Assembly: GCF_002778315.1 (NCBI RefSeq)
Contig: NZ_NESA01000008.1
Coordinates: 115,858 to 179,857 of the forward strand
DNA: 64,000 nt
Direction of reading: 5' to 3'
From: Limnohabitans sp. JirII-31
Lineage (GTDB): Bacteria; Pseudomonadota; Gammaproteobacteria; Burkholderiales; Burkholderiaceae_C
Numbering within the stretch: the stretch's first letter is position 1; each line of letters starts with the position of its first letter. The position numbers were made by a program, and so were the translations under genes. This document shows positions 13,618 to 25,911 of this stretch, piece by piece. Under the pieces are notes generated by a model, which ran no database searches, was not told the DNA's origin, and saw nothing but the letters and a program-made list of their open reading frames with translations.

Positions 13618-13829
13618 CGATCTTGATTTTTTTCGCTCTTTCGAGCAACTCATAAAAACGGAATTGAAGTGAACTTCACTTCTATTCTCATGAGCGTTTG
13701 TAAGCCAATTAAGACTTAGTTCCGAAGAACTTGGCAATCGCCATCAAACGCCCACGCTTATCGGCTGTATTTTTTTAAGGATCTAACTCAACTTCTTGAG
13801 TAACTTAGCTGCGATCAGCGAAGCCTTGC
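13618..13829 (-). other. 16S leader (operon 1)
   Basis: This is about 210 nt of transcribed leader between the promoter -10 and 16S. It contains a tight inverted repeat of GAAGTGAA with TTCACTTC (13666-13682) and a GCTC-GAAA-GAGC tetraloop hairpin near 13640, both likely precursor-processing structures. No coding sequence is seen. Confidence 0.7.
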
Positions 13830-13859
13830 AGTATACAACGATTTTTTGTCGTTGCACAA
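13830..13859 (-). promoter_or_regulatory. rRNA promoter of operon 1
   Basis: On the minus strand TTGTGC (13854-13859), an 18-bp spacer and TATACT (13830-13835) form a sigma70-type promoter in front of the 16S leader. An A/T-rich stretch (13864-13894) upstream could act as an UP element. The duplicated unit ends inside this -35 box, so the first bases of the hexamer are unique to this operon. Confidence 0.7.
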
Positions 13860-13930
13860 CTGTTTGGGAAATTAACTTAAATAAAAATTACTTTCCAAAC
13901 ACGCCCGCAATCAAATTGTGGGTACTGGTG
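13856..13930 (-). other. 75-bp unique inter-operon segment
   Basis: This is the only DNA between the two duplicated units. It carries an inverted repeat TGTTTGG/CCAAACA (13861-13867 and 13895-13901) flanking an A/T-rich core, and an imperfect hairpin CCCGCAAT/ATTGTGGG (13904-13922). It holds the UP-element region of operon 1 and may add a second stop for operon 2. Confidence 0.7.
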
Positions 13931-13961
13931 ACAAAACCCCCCACTCACTGAGTGGGGGGTT
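13924..13961 (-). terminator. Intrinsic terminator of upstream rRNA operon
   Basis: The same AACCCCCCACTCA inverted repeat as at 8295-8321 occurs here at 13935-13961. The following T-run is shorter than in copy 1 (TTTTGTCACC instead of TTTTGTTTTTT), because the unit boundary falls here. Termination may be weaker before the second operon. Confidence 0.75.
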
Positions 13962-13976
13962 CTGAGGGCTGTAATA

Positions 13977-14090
13977 GCCTGACGATGTCCTACTTTCACA
14001 CGGGAACCCGCACTATCATCGGCGCTAAGTCGTTTCACTGTCCTGTTCGGGATGGGAAGGAGTGGTACCAACTTGCTATGGTCATCAGGC
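13977..14090 (-). rRNA. rrf: 5S ribosomal RNA (operon 2)
   Basis: Identical to the 5S at 8337-8450, with complementary termini and the CCATCCCGAACAGG loop. It is the last gene of the upstream operon. Confidence 0.95.
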
Positions 14091-14223
14091 ATAACTTGTT
14101 GTCACCTTGACTAGGTCAAGGCAACGAATTCATAGAGTTTGGAATTAGCTTGTGGTCTTTCGACCATTTTTGAATGCGTCACTTGGCATAACTTCCTTGA
14201 TCATTTCTGAATCAAAGTTATAG

Positions 14224-17100
<2,877 letters not shown>

Positions 17101-17451
17101 CTATAACTTTGACATCTCTTTCGAGATCAAAATTGTTTCAAGGACTGATTTGACAGGTCTCTCACCTGTCGCGTTATGCCGTAATGTGAATAATCCTTCG
17201 ATATTTCTATCGATAGAACAATTCGTCATTACTGAATTTCAAAATGTTTTTCAACACAATTGAATATTCGTTTTGACGCAATCAAAAAATGTCGCTGGCG
17301 GCACGGTCTGTACTAAACCTTTACGAATGTACAGTTTCCGCCAGCAACGCTAATTCGACTCTATGAATTTTTAAAGAACAGCCTAGTTAATCGATCAATA
17401 CCGATCAACAACAAAATAGCCTCAACGAAGCCACTTTGTTGTTGAATGTAA
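17101..17451 (-). other. 23S to tRNA-Ala internal transcribed spacer (operon 2)
   Basis: This 351-nt spacer is identical to 11461-11811. It has a long hairpin at 17294-17345 and a boxA-like site at 17366-17380. No gene is seen. Confidence 0.75.
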
Positions 17452-17527
17452 TGGTGGAGGATGACGGGATCGAACCGACGACCCCCTGCTTGCAAAGCAG
17501 GTGCTCTCCCAGCTGAGCTAATCCCCC
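17452..17527 (-). tRNA. tRNA-Ala(TGC) (operon 2)
   Basis: Identical to the tRNA at 11812-11887: anticodon TGC, CCA encoded, 76 nt. Confidence 0.97.
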
Positions 17528-17547
17528 ATTGATTCACTAAGAAGTGA

Positions 17548-17624
17548 TGGTGGGTCTGGTTGGAATCGAACCAACGACCCCCGCCTTATCAAGACGGTGC
17601 TCTAACCAACTGAGCTACAGACCC
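17548..17624 (-). tRNA. tRNA-Ile(GAT) (operon 2)
   Basis: Identical to the tRNA at 11908-11984: anticodon GAT, CCA encoded, 77 nt. Confidence 0.97.
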
Positions 17625-17722
17625 AAGCCGGTCGCGATTTACCCGGCAATTTCCGAGATCAATCGACGACAACCCTCTAACAACCGATAAGTGTGGACGT
17701 TCAATTTAGATTGCAGTTTCCA

Positions 17723-19257
<1,535 letters not shown>

Positions 19258-19469
19258 CGATCTTGATTTTTTTCGCTCTTTCGAGCAACTCATAAAAACG
19301 GAATTGAAGTGAACTTCACTTCTATTCTCATGAGCGTTTGTAAGCCAATTAAGACTTAGTTCCGAAGAACTTGGCAATCGCCATCAAACGCCCACGCTTA
19401 TCGGCTGTATTTTTTTAAGGATCTAACTCAACTTCTTGAGTAACTTAGCTGCGATCAGCGAAGCCTTGC

Positions 19470-19499
19470 AGTATACAACGATTTTTTGTCGTTGCGTAA
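19470..19499 (-). promoter_or_regulatory. rRNA promoter P2 of operon 2
   Basis: The minus strand carries -10 TATACT (19470-19475), identical to operon 1, with an 18-bp spacer. The -35 is TTACGC, different from TTGTGC in operon 1. Directly upstream, overlapping the -35, is a 24-bp A/T palindrome (GTAAAAATTTT arms, 19496-19519) that could serve as an UP element. Confidence 0.6.
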
Positions 19500-19579
19500 A
19501 AATTTTTGAAAATTTTTACATCCATCTGACTCTTGGCTACCGGGTTAACCCTTTGCCATTGTTATCAGCGGAGCCCGTC

Positions 19580-19609
19580 AGTATAGCACCACTTTTACAA
19601 ACAACACAA
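19580..19609 (-). promoter_or_regulatory. Additional rRNA promoter P1 of operon 2
   Basis: About 110 bp upstream of P2 the minus strand has TTGTGT (19604-19609), an 18-bp spacer and TATACT (19580-19585), followed by a G/C-rich discriminator (GACGGGC). This is the layout of stringently controlled rRNA promoters. Operon 1 has no equivalent because this region lies outside the duplicated unit. Confidence 0.6.
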
Positions 19610-19717
19610 GGGAATCCATTTATTTTCTAACTTGCGTAGAACACCCAAGTAATTTTGAGGACGCGTTACTTACTCTAGGGAATGAAACCACACTTGAAGC
19701 GACACCGATAATCAATC

Positions 19718-21613
19718 ATGTCTCTAATTACTTTACAACAAGCCCAACTATCCTTTGGGCACGTCGCACTGCTTGATCACGCAGAGTTTTCACTGGAGCC
19801 GCTAGAACGCGTTGGTCTCATTGGCCGTAACGGCGCAGGAAAGTCATCGCTGCTGCGCATACTCGCAGGCATGGAGAAGCCTGATGATGGCGACATGCGT
19901 GTTCAGCAAGGGCTACGCGTCACTTATGTGGCCCAAGAGCCGTTACTTGACGGTGAACACTCTGTCTTTGACGCCGTCAGCTCTGGCCTTGCTCGTGTGA
20001 TTGCACTCATTGAGCAGTACTCCATTGGCGAGGGGGACCTGAACGCGATACAAAACGAAATTGAAGTCTTCGACGGCTGGAATTGGGAGCAACGTGTGTA
20101 TGAGACCCTACATCGCTTGCACCTAGACCCTCACGCACGAATCAGCGCACTCTCTGGCGGGACAGCGAAACGCGTGGCACTGGCTCAGGCACTCGTGACA
20201 GCACCCGATGTATTGCTACTAGACGAGCCGACGAACCACCTAGACCTCGATAGCATTGAGTGGCTAGAAGGTATGCTGATCGACTTCAAAGGCAGCGTGA
20301 TCACCATCACGCACGATCGAACTTTCCTAGATCGTGTGGCAACACGCATTGTTGAGTTAGACCGTGGCCACTTGCTGTCTTATCCAGGCAACTTCGCCCA
20401 ATACCAAGTTCAAAAAGAAGAACAGCTCAACCAAGAGGCTGTTATCAACGCCAAGGCAGACAAGCTCTTGGCAGGCGAAGAGGTTTGGATTCGCAAAGGC
20501 GTGGAGGCACGCCGCACCCGCAGCCAAAGTCGCATTGCTCGTCTAGAGGCATTGCGCGCAAGCCGAGAAGCCAGGCGTGACGCCGTAGGTAGAGTCAAGC
20601 TTGACCTAGCCAGTGGCGCACAAAGCGGCAAGATCGTTGCAGAGCTGACCGAGGTCAACAAAGCGTTCGGCGACAAAGTGATTGCCAAGAACTTTTCTGC
20701 CACCTTCTTGCGTGGAGACAAAATTGGCTTGATTGGACCCAATGGTGTTGGCAAAAGCACGTTGCTGAAAATGATCTTGGGCGAACTCCAACCGGACAGC
20801 GGGAAAGTTCGCCAAGGAGCCAACTTACAAGTGGCCTATTTCGACCAAATGCGTAACGCACTCGACATGAATGCAACGCTGGAGGACTTCATCAGCCCTG
20901 GTAGCGAATGGATCGAAATCGGAGACCAGAGAAAACACGTCAAAAGCTACCTCGACGACTTTTTGTTCTCACCGGCACGCGCCACCTCGCCTGTGCGCTC
21001 CTTGTCAGGAGGTGAGCGCAACCGGCTGCTGTTGGCACGTCTTTTTGCCAGGCCCGCCAACGTGCTCGTCTTGGACGAACCCACCAACGACTTGGACATC
21101 GACACGCTGGAGTTACTTGAAGAACTGCTGCAAACCTACAAAGGCACTGTGTTCATCGTCAGCCACGATCGCTCGTTCCTCGACAACGTCGCCACCAGCA
21201 CACTAGTGTTTGAAGGCACGCCAGAGAATCCCGGCTTTTGGCGCGAATACGAAGGCAGCGTGCAAGACTGGTTGATTCAATCGGCCCGCACACGCAGCTT
21301 GAACATAACCAACACCAACGGAACGAAGCAAGCCGCAAGTGCACAAACCGCAACTGCATCCAAAACAGCTGCCACGCCCACGACAAAGCCGCGCAAACTC
21401 AGTTACAAAGAACAACGTGAACTCGACGCGTTGCCAGATTTGATCAGTTCCCTCGAAACCGAGCAAAAAGAAACACGGGCAGCCCTGGCAGACCCCAAGG
21501 TGTATGCCGACGACCCGGCTCACGTGGCCAAGTTACATGCCCGGGATACAGAAATCGAAACCGCACTCATGCACGCGTTGGAACGCTGGGAAGTGCTCTC
21601 CTCACCCACTTGA
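19718..21613 (+). CDS. uup: ABC-F ATPase Uup
   Basis: This is a soluble ABC-F protein with two ATP-binding cassettes and no membrane domain. ABC-F proteins act on the ribosome, and Uup is linked to transposon excision and ribosome/replication stress. Walker A motifs are GRNGAGKSS (about residue 36) and GPNGVGKST (about 345). ABC signatures are LSGGTAKRVALAQAL and LSGGERNRLLLARL. Walker B motifs are VLLLDEPTNHLDLDS and VLVLDEPTNDLDID. A Thr/Ala/Lys-rich linker near residues 525-560 leads to a C-terminal coiled-coil domain (KLSYKEQRELDALPDLI), which marks Uup rather than EttA. The 631-residue length fits. Confidence 0.93.
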   Translation: MSLITLQQAQLSFGHVALLDHAEFSLEPLERVGLIGRNGAGKSSLLRILAGMEKPDDGDMRVQQGLRVTYVAQEPLLDGEHSVFDAVSSGLARVIALIEQYSIGEGDLNAIQNEIEVFDGWNWEQRVYETLHRLHLDPHARISALSGGTAKRVALAQALVTAPDVLLLDEPTNHLDLDSIEWLEGMLIDFKGSVITITHDRTFLDRVATRIVELDRGHLLSYPGNFAQYQVQKEEQLNQEAVINAKADKLLAGEEVWIRKGVEARRTRSQSRIARLEALRASREARRDAVGRVKLDLASGAQSGKIVAELTEVNKAFGDKVIAKNFSATFLRGDKIGLIGPNGVGKSTLLKMILGELQPDSGKVRQGANLQVAYFDQMRNALDMNATLEDFISPGSEWIEIGDQRKHVKSYLDDFLFSPARATSPVRSLSGGERNRLLLARLFARPANVLVLDEPTNDLDIDTLELLEELLQTYKGTVFIVSHDRSFLDNVATSTLVFEGTPENPGFWREYEGSVQDWLIQSARTRSLNITNTNGTKQAASAQTATASKTAATPTTKPRKLSYKEQRELDALPDLISSLETEQKETRAALADPKVYADDPAHVAKLHARDTEIETALMHALERWEVLSSPT

Positions 21614-21625
21614 TTCAACACCCCC

Positions 21626-22294
21626 ATGGGACAGCTCTACCTCGTGCGACACGGCCAAGCCTCTTTGGGCGCCGACGACTATGACCAACTCAGTCCATTG
21701 GGGGCGCGCCAAGCCCAGCGCTTAGGCGAACATTGGCAGACCCAAGGATTGAAATTCGATGCCGTCTTCACTGGCACCCTCAAACGCCACAGACAAACCT
21801 TGGAAGGCATACAACTTGGCCTGGGTTTGTCACAGGACACGACCCTGTGGCCTGGCTTGAACGAATACGACAGTGAAGCCGTCATTCGCGGCGTGCATGC
21901 CGGGCCGTTGAACAAGCCTAGCAGCCCCGAAGGCTATCGCGAGCACTTTCGCCTGCTGCGCCGAGGCTTGAAAGCGTGGATGACGGGGCAGGCACGTCCC
22001 GAAGGCATGCCAGACCATGCTGAGTTTTTACAAGGCATCACAAGTGCCCTAGACCACATCCGTCAACAGCATGATGGCAACGTGCTCCTGGTCTCCAGCG
22101 GAGGGCCCATCTCCATGGCTGTGGGTCATGTGTTGAATCTGGAAGTAGACGGCGTCATTGAGCTCAATTTGCGCCTGCGTAACAGCGCGGTGTGCGAATT
22201 CAGCTTCAACCCCAAGCGCCACAGTCTGGTGTCATTCAACACCATCCCGCATTTGGAAACACCCAGCCACAAAGATTGGATCACCTACGCCTGA
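21626..22294 (+). CDS. Histidine-phosphatase (PGM-like) family protein with altered second catalytic position
   Basis: This 222-residue cytoplasmic protein begins MGQLYLVRHGQASLG, the RHG phospho-accepting motif of the histidine phosphatase superfamily. An Arg (FTGTLKRHRQT) and an acidic region (LNEYDSEAV) follow at expected spacing. The second conserved segment, usually SHGG in the family, reads LLVSSGGPISMAVGH, so the usual second histidine is a serine. It starts 12 bp after uup on the same strand and probably shares its transcript. The substrate is unknown, and reduced or altered activity is possible. Confidence 0.85.
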   Translation: MGQLYLVRHGQASLGADDYDQLSPLGARQAQRLGEHWQTQGLKFDAVFTGTLKRHRQTLEGIQLGLGLSQDTTLWPGLNEYDSEAVIRGVHAGPLNKPSSPEGYREHFRLLRRGLKAWMTGQARPEGMPDHAEFLQGITSALDHIRQQHDGNVLLVSSGGPISMAVGHVLNLEVDGVIELNLRLRNSAVCEFSFNPKRHSLVSFNTIPHLETPSHKDWITYA

Positions 22295-22296
22295 AG

Positions 22297-23133
22297 CTAG
22301 GCATCCACAGTTGACAAAGGCAAGGCCATGAACTCTTGCAGCAACTGCGCCAGTTGCTCACCGGCGCTCGTAACCAAGGCCTGTCCTTTGGCCGCTGTCG
22401 CGGCCGCCGCGTTCCCCGCCGCCCCCTGCGGGTTGTAGTCTTGCATGTGCCAACCCAGCTTGGCACTTTTGCCATTGCCCAAAACAGGGCACTGCGCAGC
22501 GCGTGTACGAGATGTGGAGTCAAAGTTTTGTGCCAAGGCCATGTTCACGGTTTCGGGTGCCAGCGCCAACATCATCGACGTCTCCATATCGCCCGCATGC
22601 ACCCCAAAACGCTGCTCATCGGCTGAAAACGACTGCATTGCCACCGCATCCAAAGGCAAGTTGTACCAACTGCTGCTGTACACCAGCAAACCATGCTGGC
22701 CACGCAACTCGCGCGCCACCACATCCATCAACCCCACATTGCCACCATGCGCGTTGAACAACAACAATTTCTTCACGCCTGCGCGGGCCACCGACGCGCC
22801 GATGTCACACCACAACTGAATCACCGTCTGAGGTGACAAGGTCAATGTGCCCGCAAAAGCCGTGTGTTCGGTGCTCAGGCCCAGGCTTTGTGTGGGCAAC
22901 ACCCAGACCGGATCTTGTTCGGACAAATGGGTCAAAGCAGCATTGACCACGCCGTTCACCAGCACCGTATCTACCGACAACGGCAAATGAGGACCATGTT
23001 GCTCGGTCGCACCCAGCGGGAGCACCGCCACCGCACGCGCAGGATCGAATCTGGCAAATGTCGAGGAGGTCAGATCAGCCCAGCGGTGCGAGGCCATCGC
23101 GGCAGAGTCAAAAGTAGGGAAAGTAGCGTCCAT
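22297..23133 (-). CDS. Creatininase-family amidohydrolase
   Basis: This 278-residue protein of the creatininase family (metal-dependent cyclic amide or amidohydrolases, including creatinine amidohydrolase and MftE-like peptidases) has the expected metal ligands. These are Glu and His in LPLGATEQHGPHLPLSVD, the NAHGGN motif in LLFNAHGGNVGLM, and the HAGDMETSMML block. The true substrate cannot be read from sequence, and creatinine is only one option. Its start codon overlaps an in-frame ATG of the divergent DsbD-like gene (23132), so the two promoters must lie within coding DNA or very close. It is convergent with the phosphatase, with only 2 bp between the stops. Confidence 0.9.
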   Translation of the reverse strand: MDATFPTFDSAAMASHRWADLTSSTFARFDPARAVAVLPLGATEQHGPHLPLSVDTVLVNGVVNAALTHLSEQDPVWVLPTQSLGLSTEHTAFAGTLTLSPQTVIQLWCDIGASVARAGVKKLLLFNAHGGNVGLMDVVARELRGQHGLLVYSSSWYNLPLDAVAMQSFSADEQRFGVHAGDMETSMMLALAPETVNMALAQNFDSTSRTRAAQCPVLGNGKSAKLGWHMQDYNPQGAAGNAAAATAAKGQALVTSAGEQLAQLLQEFMALPLSTVDA

Positions 23134-23170
23134 GCCCGCATCTTATCGGCTGCCTCGTTACCATTCCCAG

Positions 23171-25417
23171 ATGCTCGACATCTCTCGCGGTCTTTACCTC
23201 TGCACCCTCGGCCAAGTCTGGCGTTTGATACGCCTCACCCTCCTTCTGCTGTGCGGGCTGGGCGCCAGCGCAATAGCCTGGTCACAAAGCGCGGTGGTCA
23301 CCACAGCGCAAGTGCGCGCCGAATTGGTGGCACACGCGCCCAACGGCGTGCAAGCGGGCCAAGCCCTCTGGGTCGGCTTGCAACTGCAACACCAACCCGA
23401 GTGGCACACCTACTGGCGCAACCCCGGCGACTCGGGCCTGCCCACACAACTGGAATGGAACCTCCCCGCAGGCGTTCAGGCCGGCCCCATCGCGTGGCCG
23501 CTGCCAAGTAAGTTACGCGCGGGCAGTCTGACCAACTACGGCTACGACCAACAGGTTTTGCTCGTGGTGCCTTTGACACTGTCACGTGAGTTCAAAGCCA
23601 GCCCCACCTTAGACATTCGGTTACACGCCAACTGGCTGGTTTGTCGGCTCGAATGCATTCCGCAAGAGGGTGACTTCCAGCTGCGCATTCCCACCCACAG
23701 CAGCCATGCGCCACTGACCCCTACGTTTGAAGCCGTCATAGCCCAACAACCCCGCACGGTCACGCCAACCCAGACGGAAACGCAGTTTGACGTTAAAGAC
23801 CAAACGCAGTTCATCACACTACGCATCAGCAGCTTGCCTGCCGCACTGCAAGGCCATCGCTTGGCGGTATTTCCTGAAACACCCGAAATTTTGGAGTCCG
23901 CCACAGAACAACACCCCATGGCCAACCAGTCATGGCAAGGCGCTGTGTGGACAGCCAAACTGCCCTTGAGCAGCCTGCGACAAACCAGCCCGTCCACACT
24001 TCCCTTGTTGCTGGTAGACGGTCAAGGCGCGCAACGGCAAGGCTTCTCCATTGACCTGCCTCTCACACACGCTTGGCCCGCCCTGCCCGACGGGCCTATC
24101 GCGCCCCCCACGAATACACCCCGGCCCCCCCAGACCGTCGAGGTTGGCCTCTGGGGTTTTGCGTTGGCGTTGGCGGGCGCCTTCATCGGTGGCCTGATCC
24201 TCAACCTCATGCCCTGTGTACTACCGATTTTGGCCATCAAAGTACTGAGCTTTGCCCAGCACAGCCGCCAGCACCGCGCCCACCGTATCGCCGGATTGGC
24301 CTACACAGCCGGTGTGGTGCTGAGCTTCTTGCTGCTCGGTGCAGGCGTGCTGGCGCTGCGCGCGGCTGGGGAACAACTTGGTTGGGGCTTTCAGTTGCAG
24401 TCCCCAATGGTGGTCAGCGCCTTGGCTGTGTTGTTCACTCTGATTGCACTCAACCTGTGGGGGCTGTTTGAGTTGGGACACGTGCTGCCCTCCGCCTGGC
24501 TTTCCTTTCAAGCGCGTCACCCAGTGAGCGACGCCTTGCTCTCAGGCGTACTTGCCGTCGCCGTCGCCTCCCCCTGCACGGCGCCCTTCATGGGCGCATC
24601 CTTGGGTCTGGCCATGACCCTGCCCATACCCCAGGCTCTGGCCATCTTCGCCAGCATGGGCTTGGGCTTGGCCTTGCCCTATTTGGCCGCCAGCTGGTGG
24701 CCTGCTGTGGCACGCCGCTTGCCTCATCCCGGGCCGTGGATGGTGATGCTGCGCCAACTGTTGGCTTTCCCCATGCTCGCCACCGTGGTGTGGCTGCTGT
24801 GGGTACTTGGGCAACAAACCAGCCTCGATGCCTCCACCTTGCTGCTGGCTTGGCTACTGGGTTTGTCCGCGCTGGTGTGGAGCACGCGCTTTCGCACCCA
24901 CAGTGGCCGCTTATTGCAACTCATCTTTGTCTTGGCCTTGGGTTTAGCCGGGGCATCTTGGCTGCCGTGGCTCAACGATGCGCCCGACTCCGCACCCAAC
25001 ACCCTTGCAGACAGCTCAACATCCGCCAGCAGCACTTGGCAAGACTGGTCAGAGGCTGAGGTGGCGCAATCTTTGGCACGGAACCAACCGGTGTTTGTGG
25101 ACTTCACCGCCGCCTGGTGTGTGACTTGCCAAATCAACAAGAAAACCACACTGGGCAACCCCGCTGTCTTGAGCGACTTTCAAGCGCACCAAGTCCGTCT
25201 ATTGCGCGCCGACTGGACGCGACGCGACCCAGCCATCACCGCAGCACTCAACGCCTTGGGTCGAAGCGGTGTACCCGTCTATGTGCTCTATGCCCCAGGT
25301 CGAGCACCTTTGGTACTGTCTGAGTTGCTCAGCACCAGCCAAATTCATGAGGCACTGGCAGCACTGCAATCAACCCAGGAAACACCCATCACAGCTAAAC
25401 CCTTGCCCAACCGATGA
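23171..25417 (+). CDS. DsbD/ScsB-type thiol:disulfide interchange protein
   Basis: This inner-membrane electron carrier moves reducing power from cytoplasmic thioredoxin to the periplasm. It has three parts. First are a signal peptide and a periplasmic N-terminal domain (to about residue 310) with a Cys pair in LVCRLECIPQEG. Next is an eight-segment membrane domain with the two DsbD cysteines in LMPCVLPILAIK (about residue 349) and ASPCTAPFMG (about 469). Last is a periplasmic thioredoxin-like domain with WCVTC (about 650). I preferred ATG 23171, which gives a shorter n-region before the hydrophobic core; ATG 23132 is also open. The long N-terminal domain is ScsB-like rather than E. coli DsbD-like. 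The gene overlaps the next start by 4 bp. Confidence 0.88.
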   Translation: MLDISRGLYLCTLGQVWRLIRLTLLLLCGLGASAIAWSQSAVVTTAQVRAELVAHAPNGVQAGQALWVGLQLQHQPEWHTYWRNPGDSGLPTQLEWNLPAGVQAGPIAWPLPSKLRAGSLTNYGYDQQVLLVVPLTLSREFKASPTLDIRLHANWLVCRLECIPQEGDFQLRIPTHSSHAPLTPTFEAVIAQQPRTVTPTQTETQFDVKDQTQFITLRISSLPAALQGHRLAVFPETPEILESATEQHPMANQSWQGAVWTAKLPLSSLRQTSPSTLPLLLVDGQGAQRQGFSIDLPLTHAWPALPDGPIAPPTNTPRPPQTVEVGLWGFALALAGAFIGGLILNLMPCVLPILAIKVLSFAQHSRQHRAHRIAGLAYTAGVVLSFLLLGAGVLALRAAGEQLGWGFQLQSPMVVSALAVLFTLIALNLWGLFELGHVLPSAWLSFQARHPVSDALLSGVLAVAVASPCTAPFMGASLGLAMTLPIPQALAIFASMGLGLALPYLAASWWPAVARRLPHPGPWMVMLRQLLAFPMLATVVWLLWVLGQQTSLDASTLLLAWLLGLSALVWSTRFRTHSGRLLQLIFVLALGLAGASWLPWLNDAPDSAPNTLADSSTSASSTWQDWSEAEVAQSLARNQPVFVDFTAAWCVTCQINKKTTLGNPAVLSDFQAHQVRLLRADWTRRDPAITAALNALGRSGVPVYVLYAPGRAPLVLSELLSTSQIHEALAALQSTQETPITAKPLPNR

Positions 25418-25836
25418 CATCCGAAGATACCGCCATCGAGCGCAGCCTCTCCCAGTGCCATACCATTGCCGTAGTGGGCCTCTCGCCCAAACCACACCGC
25501 GACAGCTACCGTGTATCACAGTACATGCAAGCGCAGGGCTACCGCATCATTCCAGTCAATCCATTGGCCAAAGAAGTGCTGGGTGAACGCGCTTACGCCT
25601 CCTTGAGCGAAGCCGCACAACATGTCGCCATTGACATGGTGAACTGCTTTCGCAACGCACAAGACATACCCCCCATCGCCGACGAGGCCATCGCCCTGGG
25701 CGCCAAAGCCCTGTGGCTGCAAATTGGCATTGCCCATGACGGTGCCGCAGCATTGGCAACGCAGGCAGGTCTGTGGGTGGTACAAGACCGCTGCCTCATG
25801 GTGGAGCACGCACGCTGGGCACGGCAACACCGCTGA
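25414..25836 (+). CDS. CoA-binding domain protein (YccU-like)
   Basis: This small cytoplasmic protein (140 residues) consists of a single CoA-binding Rossmann domain. The nucleotide loop is IAVVGLSPKPHRDSYRVSQY near the N-terminus, and the end reads LWVVQDRCLMVEHARW, typical of the YccU group. The function of the family is not established. ATGA overlap with the DsbD-like gene shows co-translation. Confidence 0.88.
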   Translation: MTSEDTAIERSLSQCHTIAVVGLSPKPHRDSYRVSQYMQAQGYRIIPVNPLAKEVLGERAYASLSEAAQHVAIDMVNCFRNAQDIPPIADEAIALGAKALWLQIGIAHDGAAALATQAGLWVVQDRCLMVEHARWARQHR

Positions 25837-25911
25837 ACGTCAAGCCGCCTACCGCAGGCAAGCGCCCGGTGCACACGACGCTGACTCCACTGGCTCGGCG
25901 ACAATGCGGGC

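Larger units (their letters stand above)
19258..19717. other. Non-coding region: 16S leader, promoters and uup upstream region
   Basis: This is 460 bp without a gene. The part to 19469 is the 16S leader of operon 2 (same hairpins as operon 1). 19470-19609 holds two rRNA promoters on the minus strand. 19610-19717 is the upstream region of uup on the plus strand, where I see no clear -10/-35 pair or ribosome site. Confidence 0.6.
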
